From Streptomyces sp. GESEQ-35 (lineage in GTDB: Bacteria > Actinomycetota > Actinomycetes > Streptomycetales > Streptomycetaceae): DNA of 64,000 nucleotides. The notes below the pieces were generated by a model that was not told the DNA's origin, ran no database searches, and saw only the letters and a list, made by a program, of their open reading frames with translations. The DNA is taken from contig NZ_JAFFSX010000031.1 of NCBI RefSeq assembly GCF_017948485.1, positions 62,001 through 126,000 of the forward strand, in the 5' to 3' direction. Each line of letters begins with the position of its first letter. The first letter of the stretch is position 1. A program made the position numbers and the translations under genes. This document shows, in pieces, positions 7,962 to 15,868 of this stretch.

Positions 7962-9142
7962 TGGCTCCTGACGTCGAGGCTGTCTTCCGCGCGGAGTACG
8001 GCCGTGCCGTCTCCGTCCTCGTCCGCTTCCTCGGCGACATCGACCTCGCCGAGGAAGCGGTCCAGGACGCGTTCACCACGGCCGTACAGCGCTGGCCGGA
8101 GACCGGCATCCCGCCCAGCCCGGCCGGGTGGATCATCACCACCGCCCGCAACCGCGCGATCGACCGGCTGCGCCGCGAGTCATCCAGGGACGCCCGCCAC
8201 GCCGAGGCCGCCCTGCTGCACGCCCCCGACACACCGGCCGAGGAGGGACCCGTGCGCGACGACCGGCTCCGCCTCGTCTTCACCTGCTGCCACCCGGCGC
8301 TCGCGCTCCAGGCACAGGTCGCCCTCACCCTCCGGCTGCTCGGCGGACTCACCACCGACCGGATCGCCCGCGCCTTCCTCGTCCCCGAGCCGACCATGGC
8401 CCAGCGCCTAGTCCGCGCCAAGGCCAAGATCCGGGACGCCGGCATCCCGTACCGCGTGCCCCGCGACGCCGACCTCCCCGACCGGCTGAACGGGGTCCTG
8501 GCCGTCGTCTACCTGATCTTCAACGAGGGGTACGAGGGTTCACCCGAGCTGTGCGCCGAAGCCGTACGCCTGGGCCGACTGCTCACCGAGCTGATGCCCG
8601 ACGAGCCCGAGGCGACCGGGTTGCTGGCGCTGATGCTGCTCGTCGAGTCCCGCCGGGCCGCCCGGCAGGACGACAGCGGCTCTCTCGTGCCGCTGCCCGA
8701 GCAGGACCGCAGCCGCTGGGACCGCGACCTGATCACGGAGGGCCAGGCACTGGTCCGCCGCTGCCTGCGCCGGAACCAGCCCGGGCCCTACCAGACCCAG
8801 GCCGCGATCCAGGCCGTGCACAGCGACGCACCCACTGCCGACGCCACGGACTGGAGTCAGATCCTCCAGCTCTACGACCAGCTGATGACACTGGCCCCAA
8901 GCCCGGTCGTGGCCCTCAACCGGGCGGTCGCGGTGGCGGAGGTGAGCGGACCGGGTGTGGCGCTCACCCTGGTCGACGCCCTTGACCTGGACCGGTACCA
9001 CGTCTTTCACGCCGTACGAGCCGACTTCTTGCGCCGTCTGGATCGGACCGTCGAGGCAGCCGAGGAGTACGAGGCGGCGATCGCACTGAGTGAGAACCCG
9101 GCCGAACGCGCCTATCTCGAACGCGTTCGGCAGGCCCTGTGA
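7961..9142 (+). CDS. ECF42-type RNA polymerase sigma factor with C-terminal TPR-like extension
   Basis: 393 aa, about twice the length of a simple ECF sigma. Region 2 (VRFLGDIDLAEEAVQDAFTTA) and region 4 (LLGGLTTDRIARAFLVPEPT) occupy about the first 180 residues. The remainder is the helical SnoaL-unrelated extension of the ECF42 group, including NEGYEGSPELCAEAVRLGRLL and PVVALNRAVAVAEVSG. No anti-sigma gene is adjacent; in this group the extension and the YCII partner are thought to take that place. Target promoters cannot be read from the window. Confidence 0.92.
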   Translation: MAPDVEAVFRAEYGRAVSVLVRFLGDIDLAEEAVQDAFTTAVQRWPETGIPPSPAGWIITTARNRAIDRLRRESSRDARHAEAALLHAPDTPAEEGPVRDDRLRLVFTCCHPALALQAQVALTLRLLGGLTTDRIARAFLVPEPTMAQRLVRAKAKIRDAGIPYRVPRDADLPDRLNGVLAVVYLIFNEGYEGSPELCAEAVRLGRLLTELMPDEPEATGLLALMLLVESRRAARQDDSGSLVPLPEQDRSRWDRDLITEGQALVRRCLRRNQPGPYQTQAAIQAVHSDAPTADATDWSQILQLYDQLMTLAPSPVVALNRAVAVAEVSGPGVALTLVDALDLDRYHVFHAVRADFLRRLDRTVEAAEEYEAAIALSENPAERAYLERVRQAL

Positions 9143-9835
9143 TCACACGCTCAGCGCCTCCCGCACGGACAGCTCCGCATCCTTGCCGCCCTCGCCGGAC
9201 GACGTGACCCGACCCGCTTCCAGGACGTAGTACCGCTGGGCCGCCCGCATCGCGAAGCCGACGTGCTGCTCCACCAGCAGCACCGACAGCCCGCCCCGAG
9301 CGGCCAGCGCGAGGATCGTCTCCTCGATCTCGGCCACCACCGACGGCTGGATGCCCTCGGTGGGCTCGTCGAGGAGCAGCATCCTGGGCTCCGTCACCAG
9401 GGCGCGGGCGATGGCGAGTTGCTGCCGCTGGCCGCCGGACAACAGGCCCGCGCGACGGTTCGAGAGGGTGCGCAGCGCCGGGAACAGGTCCAGCGCCTCG
9501 GCGACCGCCGCCCTCCCGCGCTTCCGGCCGTCCGCGACCAACTGGAGGTTCTCCGCGGTCGTCAAGTGCGGGAACGCCTGCTGGCCCTGCGGGACGTACG
9601 CCATCCCGCGCGCGACCCGCTCGTGCGGCTTGCGGCGCGTGATGTCCTCGCCGTCGAGCCGGACCGTGCCGCTGCCCGGGGTCAGCAGTCCGACCGCCGC
9701 GCGGAGCAGAGTGCTCTTGCCGGCGCCGTTGTGCCCGAGCACGGCGGCCACACCGTCCTTCGGGACGGCCACGGAGACGCCGTGCAGGACGGTGCTGCGG
9801 TGGTAGCCGACGCGGACGTCGTCGATCTCAAGCAT
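9143..9835 (-). CDS. urtE: Urea ABC transporter ATP-binding subunit UrtE
   Basis: 230 aa ABC ATPase with Walker A GHNGAGKST, signature LLSGGQRQQLAIARAL and Walker B MLLLDEPTEGIQPS, typical of UrtE/LivF. The C-terminus AAQRYYVLEAGRV also fits. AGGAGG lies 4 bases before the ATG at 9835, which overlaps the urtD stop by one base; a GTG at 9838 is an alternative. Last gene of the urt operon; it energises urea import together with UrtD. Confidence 0.92.
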   Translation of the reverse strand: MLEIDDVRVGYHRSTVLHGVSVAVPKDGVAAVLGHNGAGKSTLLRAAVGLLTPGSGTVRLDGEDITRRKPHERVARGMAYVPQGQQAFPHLTTAENLQLVADGRKRGRAAVAEALDLFPALRTLSNRRAGLLSGGQRQQLAIARALVTEPRMLLLDEPTEGIQPSVVAEIEETILALAARGGLSVLLVEQHVGFAMRAAQRYYVLEAGRVTSSGEGGKDAELSVREALSV

Positions 9836-10605
9836 CACGCCTCCTGTACGACGGCGGCGGCGTCCTCGATGGCCGAGTGCCCGAGGTACACCTCCTGCAC
9901 CTTCGGATCGGCCTGCACCTTGGCCACCGTGCCCTCGCTGAGCACTCGGCCGGCGTGCAGCACGCTCACGCTGCGCGCGAAGGAGCGCATGAAGTCCATG
10001 TCGTGCTCGATGACGACGACGGTCCGCTCCTCGCTGATCCGCTCCAACAGCTCACCGGTGGCCTGCCGTTCGTCGTGGCTCATCCCGGCGACCGGCTCGT
10101 CGAGCAGCAGCAGCCGTACGTCCTGCACGAGCAGCATGCCGATCTCCAGCCACTGCTTCTGCCCGTGCGCGAGCGTCCCGGCGGGGGAGTCCGCGAGATC
10201 GGTGAGCCCGACCGTCTCCAGCGCCCGCGCGACGGACTCCGGCACGTCCTTGCGGCGGCGCAGCATGGTCCACATGCCGCGGCCTGCGCCCGCCGCGATG
10301 TCCAGGTTCTGAAGCACCGTCAACTCCTCGAAGACGGTGGCCGTCTGGAACGTACGGCCGATGCCCGATCGGGCGATCCTGTGCACACTCCGGCCGAGCA
10401 GTTCCTCACCGCCGAAGAGCACCGAGCCCTCCGCTTTCACCAGACCGGTGACGGCGTCGACGAGGGTCGTCTTGCCGGCGCCGTTCGGCCCGATGAGGAA
10501 CCGCAGATCACCGGGCTGAACGTCCAGGTCCACGCCGTCCACCGCGGTGAACCCGTCGAAGGACACCCGCAGTTGACGTATCTCGAGTCCTGACAACTCG
10601 CTCAT
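9835..10605 (-). CDS. urtD: Urea ABC transporter ATP-binding subunit UrtD
   Basis: 256 aa ABC ATPase. Walker A GPNGAGKTT, a Q-loop, LAHGQKQWLEIGMLL in the signature position and Walker B LLLLDEPVAGMSHDE are visible. The LAHGQKQWLEIGM variant is a mark of UrtD as opposed to LivG. The start overlaps the urtC stop by four bases, indicating translational coupling. It acts with UrtE under the UrtB/UrtC membrane pair. Confidence 0.93.
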   Translation of the reverse strand: MSELSGLEIRQLRVSFDGFTAVDGVDLDVQPGDLRFLIGPNGAGKTTLVDAVTGLVKAEGSVLFGGEELLGRSVHRIARSGIGRTFQTATVFEELTVLQNLDIAAGAGRGMWTMLRRRKDVPESVARALETVGLTDLADSPAGTLAHGQKQWLEIGMLLVQDVRLLLLDEPVAGMSHDERQATGELLERISEERTVVVIEHDMDFMRSFARSVSVLHAGRVLSEGTVAKVQADPKVQEVYLGHSAIEDAAAVVQEA

Positions 10606-11684
10606 GCTGCTTCTCCCACGGGAAGGGCGGGCTTCTGCTGAACAGCCTTGCGCCGCCGCCGTACCATCCCGGTCAGCGAGGCGAGCCCACCCGGCAGGAA
10701 CGCCAGCGCCACGATGAACAGCAGGCCCTGGAAGTAGGTCCAGCCCGCCGGGAACTCCTCCGACAGCACCGTCTTGGCCCAGGCCACGCCGATCGCACCG
10801 AGCACCGCGCCGACCAGACTGGCCCGGCCGCCCACTGCGGCGCCGATCACGAACTCGATGGACGGCACGATGCCGATCATCGCGGGCGAGATGATGCCGA
10901 CGGCCGGTACGAACAACGCGCCCGCGAGGCCCGCCATGCCGGCTGCCACGACGTACGCGACGAGCTTCACGTTCGCCGGGTTGTACCCGAGGAAGCGCAC
11001 CCGTTCCTCCGAGTCCCGTACGGCGACCAGGAGTTCGCCGTACCGGCTGTGGATCAGCTGGCGGGCGAGCGCGATCAGGGCCAGCAGGGACGCGGCGATG
11101 ATGAAGTACACCATCCGCTGGTTGACGGGGTCGTTGAGGTCGTAGCCGAAGAAGCCCTGGATGTCAGTGAGTCCGTTGGTGCCGCCCGTCGTCGCCTGCT
11201 GGCCGATCAGCCAGATCGCGAAGGCGGCGGCGAGGGCCTGGCTGAGGATGGCGAAGTACGCGCCCTTCACCCGGCGCCGGAAGATGAACAGACCGAGGAT
11301 CGCCGCGACGGCCATCGGCAGCAGTACGGTCGCGGCGAGCGCGAACGCCGGGTTGGCGAACGGCTTCCACCACCAGGGGAGTTCGGTGGCGGTGCCGTAC
11401 AGCGCCATGAAGTCGGGCAGGTTGCCCGGCCCCGCGTCGGCGATCTTCAGATGCATCGCCATGGCGTAGCCGCCGAGCCCGAAGAAGACACCCTGGCCGA
11501 GCGTGAGCAGGCCGCCGCGGCCCCAGGCCAGGCAGATGCCGACGGCGACCATCGCCGTGCACAGGTACTTGGCGAGCAGACCGAGGCGGAAGTCGGACAG
11601 GGCGAGCGGGGCGATGGCGAAGAGGAGGGCGGCGGCTCCCGCGAAGCCGGCCCACGTCCGGGCGCGTCCGTTGAGAACGGTCAT
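10602..11684 (-). CDS. urtC: Urea ABC transporter permease UrtC
   Basis: 360 aa branched-chain-type permease with multiple membrane helices. LAWGRGGLLTLGQGVFFGLGGYAMAMHL, the large hydrophilic insertion before residue 120, GGTNGLTDIQGFFGYDL and RVRFLGYNPANVKL match UrtC. The ATG at 11684 has GAGGAG upstream and overlaps the urtB stop by four bases (ATGA). It pairs with UrtB to form the membrane channel. Confidence 0.93.
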   Translation of the reverse strand: MTVLNGRARTWAGFAGAAALLFAIAPLALSDFRLGLLAKYLCTAMVAVGICLAWGRGGLLTLGQGVFFGLGGYAMAMHLKIADAGPGNLPDFMALYGTATELPWWWKPFANPAFALAATVLLPMAVAAILGLFIFRRRVKGAYFAILSQALAAAFAIWLIGQQATTGGTNGLTDIQGFFGYDLNDPVNQRMVYFIIAASLLALIALARQLIHSRYGELLVAVRDSEERVRFLGYNPANVKLVAYVVAAGMAGLAGALFVPAVGIISPAMIGIVPSIEFVIGAAVGGRASLVGAVLGAIGVAWAKTVLSEEFPAGWTYFQGLLFIVALAFLPGGLASLTGMVRRRRKAVQQKPALPVGEAA

Positions 11685-12577
11685 ACGAGACTCCTCGTAC
11701 GCAGCGTGTACAGCCCCTGGGGCCGCCACTGGAGGAACGCGACGATGGCCACGAGGACCAGCACCTTGGCGACGCTCACGGTGGTGGAGTACTCCAGCAC
11801 CGACTGGAGCACGCCCAGCACGAAGGCGACGATCACGCTGCCCTTGAGCTGGCCGATGCCGCCGACGACGATCACCAGGAAGGCGTCGATGATGATGTTG
11901 GTGCCCATCGTCGGCCCGATCGGACCGACCAGGGTGAGTGCGACCCCGGCGACGCCCGCGAGCCCGGAGCCGATGAAGAAGGCGGTGCGGTCGACCCGGG
12001 ACGTGGAGATGCCGGAGACCTCCGCGAGGTCCCGGTTCTGCACCACGGCCCTGATCCGCCGGCCCAGCGGTGTCAGCCGGAGCGTCAGCGACAGCGCGAT
12101 CACCGCCGCGATCGCCAACCCCAGAATGAACAGGCGGCTGTTGGCGAAGGTCAGCGGATCGTCGCCGCCGAGGACCGTGATGTTGCCGGTCAGCCAGTCC
12201 GGCGCACGGGTCTGCACATTAGGCGCGCCGAAAATGTCACGGGCGAGTTGCTGAAGCATCAGCGAGACTCCCCAGGTGACGAGAAGCGTGTCGAGTGGCC
12301 GCAGATACAGGCGACGTATCAACAGCCATTCCAGCAGCGCGCCGAGCGCACCCGAGACAAGAAAGGCCACGGGCAGCGCGACCAGCAGTGAAATTCCCGT
12401 ACCGGAAATGGACTTCTGCAGGACATACGTCGTGTAGGCGCCCGCCATGATGAACTCGCCGTGGGCCATGTTGATGACGTTCATCTGGCCGAAGGTGAGC
12501 GAAAGGCCGAGCGCGATGAGCAGCAGGACGGCACCGATGCTGATGCCGGTGAAGGTCTGACCGAGGATCACGGTCAT
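11681..12577 (-). CDS. urtB: Urea ABC transporter permease UrtB
   Basis: 298 aa branched-chain-type permease. LGLSLTFGQMNVINMAHGEFIMAGAY and the C-terminal half with VVGGIGQLKGSVIVAFVLG are typical of UrtB/LivH. The ATG at 12577 follows the end of urtA after 61 bases, a gap long enough for a processing site or attenuator, as is frequent after a binding-protein gene. Inner-membrane subunit. Confidence 0.93.
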   Translation of the reverse strand: MTVILGQTFTGISIGAVLLLIALGLSLTFGQMNVINMAHGEFIMAGAYTTYVLQKSISGTGISLLVALPVAFLVSGALGALLEWLLIRRLYLRPLDTLLVTWGVSLMLQQLARDIFGAPNVQTRAPDWLTGNITVLGGDDPLTFANSRLFILGLAIAAVIALSLTLRLTPLGRRIRAVVQNRDLAEVSGISTSRVDRTAFFIGSGLAGVAGVALTLVGPIGPTMGTNIIIDAFLVIVVGGIGQLKGSVIVAFVLGVLQSVLEYSTTVSVAKVLVLVAIVAFLQWRPQGLYTLRTRSLV

Positions 12578-12638
12578 ACGGCGGCTCCGGGAGACGGCGG
12601 CCGTGGGCCCCGGAGGGCCCACGGACGGTGACGGTCGG

Positions 12639-13895
12639 TCAGGACAGGCCGGAGGCCCAGGAGTAGCCCTTGAGGTACGGGTCCGGCTTGATGGGCTTGC
12701 CGGAGTTCCACACCTCCTTGATCAGGCCGTCGGTGCCGATCTCGCCGATGCGGGCGGTCTTGTAGATGTGCTGGCTTGCGCCGTCCACGGTGACCTTGCC
12801 CTCGGGTGCGTCGAAGGTGATGCCGTCGGAGGCCGCCTTGACCTTCTCCGGGTCGAAGGACTTCGCCTTCTCGACCATCGCCTTCCACAGGTAGACCGAG
12901 GTGTACGCGGCCTCCATCGGGTCACTGGTCGGCTTGTCCGCGCCGTACTTGGCCTTGTACGCCTTCACGAACTTGGTGTTGGCCGCGCCGGCAGTGGTCT
13001 GGTAGTAGTTCCAGGCCGTCAGCTGGCCCGCCAGGTACTGGGAGCCGATCGACTTGACCTCCTCCTCGGCGATCGACACCGAGACGACCGGCATGGACTT
13101 CGCGGTCAGACCTGCCGACTTGTACTCCTTGAAGAAGGCCACGTTCGAGTCGCCGTTGAGCGTGTTGAAGACGGCGTCCGCCTTCGACGCCTTCACCTTG
13201 TTGGCGATCGTGCTGAACTCCGTGGAGCCCAGCGGCGCGTAGTCCTCGCCGAGGATCGTCATGCCGTTCGCCTTCGCGTACGCCGCGATCTCCTTGTTGG
13301 CGGTGCGCGGGAAGACGTAGTCGCTGCCGACCAGGTAGATCTTCTTCAGGCCCTTGCTCTTGAGGTAGTCGAGCGCCGGCACGATCTGCTGGTTGGTGGT
13401 CGCGCCCGTGTAGAAGATGTACGGGGACTCCTCGAGGCCCTCGTACTGCACGGGGTAGAACAGCAGGGACTTGTTCTGCTCGAAGACCGGCTTGACCGCC
13501 TTGCGGCTGGCGGAGGTCCAGCAGCCGAAGGTGGCGGCGACCCGGTCCTCCTTGATCAGCTTCTGCGCCTTCTCGGCGAAGGTGGGCCAGTCGGAGGCGC
13601 CGTCCTCGCTGATCGGCCGGATCTTCTTGCCGAGTACGCCGCCGGAGGCGTTGATCTCGTCGATCGCCAGCTTCAGCGAGTCGCGTACGGTCACCTCGCT
13701 GATCGCCATGGTGCCGGAGAGCGAGTTGAGCAGACCGACCTTGACCGTGTCACCGCTGACATCGGCCTTCGCGGCCTTGTCGGATGAGCCGGTCGCGTCG
13801 GTCTTCGCACCGCACGCGGACAGCGCGACGACGGCCGCGAGTGCGGCGCCGCCGGCCAGGAAACGGCGTCGGAGAGCAAGTGAAACCGTGGACAA
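12639..13895 (-). CDS. urtA: Urea ABC transporter substrate-binding lipoprotein UrtA
   Basis: 418 aa. The N-terminus has RRRFLAGG followed by a hydrophobic stretch and the lipobox LSAC, with the lipidated Cys at residue 28; the twin Arg suggests Tat export. The mature part is an AmiC/LivJ-type binding fold with LLNSLSGTMAISE, FGCWTSASRKAVKPVFE and NSLLFYPVQYEGLEES-like segments (written here KSLLFYPVQYEGLEES), diagnostic of UrtA. The start codon appears to be the TTG at 13895, with GAGGGGG about 5 bases upstream. First gene of urtABCDE; a GlnR-type box lies 64-79 bases upstream. Confidence 0.93.
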   Translation of the reverse strand: MSTVSLALRRRFLAGGAALAAVVALSACGAKTDATGSSDKAAKADVSGDTVKVGLLNSLSGTMAISEVTVRDSLKLAIDEINASGGVLGKKIRPISEDGASDWPTFAEKAQKLIKEDRVAATFGCWTSASRKAVKPVFEQNKSLLFYPVQYEGLEESPYIFYTGATTNQQIVPALDYLKSKGLKKIYLVGSDYVFPRTANKEIAAYAKANGMTILGEDYAPLGSTEFSTIANKVKASKADAVFNTLNGDSNVAFFKEYKSAGLTAKSMPVVSVSIAEEEVKSIGSQYLAGQLTAWNYYQTTAGAANTKFVKAYKAKYGADKPTSDPMEAAYTSVYLWKAMVEKAKSFDPEKVKAASDGITFDAPEGKVTVDGASQHIYKTARIGEIGTDGLIKEVWNSGKPIKPDPYLKGYSWASGLS

Positions 13896-13958
13896 AAGAA
13901 CCCCCTCGGGGATGGCGGGAGCAACCTCCCGAAGCGGTCCACAGCCTCAAGTCACCCT

Positions 13959-13974
13959 GTTTCCAAGATGTTTC
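13959..13974 (-). promoter_or_regulatory. Candidate GlnR box upstream of urtA
   Basis: On the minus strand the site reads GAAAC-N6-GAAAC, matching the actinobacterial GlnR pattern gTnAC-N6-GaAAC with one deviation in the first half. On the plus strand it is GTTTC (13959-13963) and GTTTC (13970-13974). A further GTCAC at 13951-13955 extends the site. GlnR is known to control nitrogen-scavenging genes in Streptomyces, and urea transport is a sensible target. Sequence match only. Confidence 0.6.
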
Positions 13975-14105
13975 GCGGGACTTTCCCCGAGGCAACAAAA
14001 AACGCCCCGAGGGGATGTGAACGGCATTCAGAAACCGAATTCACAATTCGCCCGAGGCATTCTAATTACTTTCTGTGGGAAGTATCTTGGCGCGGTGCGG
14101 ACATG

Positions 14106-15218
14106 TCAAGGGCGGGAACCGTGAAGATCGAGCTCCGTGAGCACGTCGAAGACGAGCCCGTCGGCGCGTGCCAGGTAGATCCGCTGCCGCACATGGCTGC
14201 CGCGCAGGTGCAGCAACCCGCGCGGACCCTCGTACGAGACGGTGTCGGCGGCCGCCCCGATCGCGGACACGTCCAGCGTCCCGGCCTGCTTGAGCAGCGC
14301 GGCGAGCAACAGCACGCCCTCGTAACAGGATTCGCCGAGACTGCCGAGCGCGGGCGCCTCGACGCCGTACCGGCCCGCGTACTGACCGTGGAAGTCGAGC
14401 GTGTCCTGGTTGGCCAGCGAAGCGAAGAACCCGGCGGTGCTGTAGAGGTCGACGGTGGCCGAAGGGCCGCTCGCCATCAGCATGTTCTCGTCCATCAGCG
14501 TGCTCAGCCGCAGACAGCGGGCGTCGAGACCGTAGGCCGCGAACGCCCGGTTGAAGCGCACCGCGTCGCTGCCGACCAGCAGCATCAGCACGGCGTCCGC
14601 GTCCGACCGCTCGATGCGCCGCAGCACCGGCTCGAAGTCGTGGGTGCCGAGCGGGAGATAGACCTCCCCGTCGATGCTCCCGCCGCAGTCCCGCGCATAC
14701 GCATGCGCCGCCCGGGCGGTACGCCTGGGCCACACATAGTCGTTGCCGACGACGAACCAGCGCCGCACCCGCCGCTCGTGCGCCAGCAGGCCCATCGCGG
14801 GCCGCAGTTGGTCGTGCGGTGTCTCGCTCGTCAGGAAGACACCGGAGGTGTGCTCGCCGCCCTCGTAGAGTGCGGTGTAGACGTACGGAACGCGATGGGC
14901 GATCCTCGGCGCCAGCGCCTGCCGCACCGAGGAGATGTGCCAGCCCGTGACGCCCTGCACGACGCCCAGGTCCACCAGCGCCTCGACGTGGTCGGCGATC
15001 TCGCGCGGCGAGGCGCCGCCGTCGACGGGCAGCAGCTTGAGCTCCCTGCCGAGGACCCCGCCCGCCCGGTTGACCTCCTCCGCGGCCAGCTGCGCGCACA
15101 GCTCGCAGGTCGGACCGAACATCCCGGCCGGCCCCTGCAAAGGAAAGACCAGGGCCACGCCGAGCACGGAGTCGTCGGCCGTGAACCAGTCGGATGCGGG
15201 GGGATCGTGCCGGAACAT
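14106..15218 (-). CDS. Signal-less AmiC/UrtA-like ligand-binding protein
   Basis: 370 aa type I periplasmic-binding fold: VALVFPLQGPAGMFGPTCELCAQLAAEEVN, VVGNDYVWPRRTARAAHAYA, YLPLGTHDFEPVLRRI and AFAAYGLDARCLRLSTLMDE. These resemble UrtA and the amide receptor AmiC. There is no signal peptide or lipobox, so it should stay in the cytoplasm, as AmiC does. It sits beyond urtA on the same strand and diverges from the MarR gene by 78 bases. I infer a cytoplasmic sensor of urea, amide or a related ligand; no AmiR-like antiterminator is seen beside it. The family is firm, the role is not. Confidence 0.75.
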   Translation of the reverse strand: MFRHDPPASDWFTADDSVLGVALVFPLQGPAGMFGPTCELCAQLAAEEVNRAGGVLGRELKLLPVDGGASPREIADHVEALVDLGVVQGVTGWHISSVRQALAPRIAHRVPYVYTALYEGGEHTSGVFLTSETPHDQLRPAMGLLAHERRVRRWFVVGNDYVWPRRTARAAHAYARDCGGSIDGEVYLPLGTHDFEPVLRRIERSDADAVLMLLVGSDAVRFNRAFAAYGLDARCLRLSTLMDENMLMASGPSATVDLYSTAGFFASLANQDTLDFHGQYAGRYGVEAPALGSLGESCYEGVLLLAALLKQAGTLDVSAIGAAADTVSYEGPRGLLHLRGSHVRQRIYLARADGLVFDVLTELDLHGSRP

Positions 15219-15296
15219 GACGTCATGATTCCGGGTAGCCCTGGTGAACTCCAGTCCGTCTCATACGATGTACGCACCCCGTGACCTAGGAGCAGG

Positions 15297-15734
15297 ATGC
15301 CTACCTCTGCTGCACGTCAGCCCCGCGACCTGATGAAGCTCCTGACGCGGGCCGAGCGGCTGGTCGCGCGGCGACTGCAGGCCGTCCTGGACGAGGAGGG
15401 CTGCTCACTGGACGCCTGGCGGGTGCTCGGGCTGCTCGCCGACGGCCAGGGGCATCACATGACGGCGATCGCCGAGGCCGCCTTTCTGCCGCCGCCGACG
15501 CTGACCAAGCTCGTCGACCAGCTCGTCGACCAGAACCTCGTCCATCGGCGGGTCGACCCGCTCGACCGCCGTCGCATCCTCGCCCACCTCACTCCTCGCG
15601 GCCAGGAGTACTGGCGTCGCATAGACCGGGCGGTTCGCACCGACTGGCCGGCCCTCAGCGACGGGGACGACGAACTGCTGCGCGGACTGCTGGAGCGGCT
15701 GGCTGCGACGCTCGACGCGTCCGCCCGCGTGTGA
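15297..15734 (+). CDS. MarR-family transcriptional regulator
   Basis: 145 aa. The winged helix core includes HHMTAIAEAAFLPPPTLTKLVDQLVDQNLV and the wing RRVDPLDRRRILAHLTPRGQEYW, with an N-terminal dimer helix. TAGGAG precedes the ATG at 15297. It diverges from the AmiC-like gene and is 134 bases upstream of an aldehyde dehydrogenase, either of which it may control. The ligand is unknown. Confidence 0.88.
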   Translation: MPTSAARQPRDLMKLLTRAERLVARRLQAVLDEEGCSLDAWRVLGLLADGQGHHMTAIAEAAFLPPPTLTKLVDQLVDQNLVHRRVDPLDRRRILAHLTPRGQEYWRRIDRAVRTDWPALSDGDDELLRGLLERLAATLDASARV

Positions 15735-15868
15735 CGGGATCCTCGCGCAACGTAGTTTCGTGAGCGCGGAATGCGCGGGTCGCACCGATGGTTGGTATAT
15801 ACATCGAGCTAGTCGTTCCCAGACCGCATCCGCGCGCCGCCAGGCCCGCGCACAACCAGCGAGGCACC

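Noticed and set aside
13975..14050. CCCCGAGG copies around 13985-14020 as a terminator
   Set aside because: The copies are short and do not form a convincing stem at a gene end; the stretch lies in the urtA upstream region.
14106..15218. A second urea-binding lipoprotein
   Set aside because: No signal peptide or lipobox occurs before the binding fold, and no upstream start adds one, so it was described as cytoplasmic.
15795..15802. GTATATAC palindrome before the aldehyde dehydrogenase as a MarR operator
   Set aside because: Only 8 bases are symmetric and the flanks do not extend it; too weak to list as a site.
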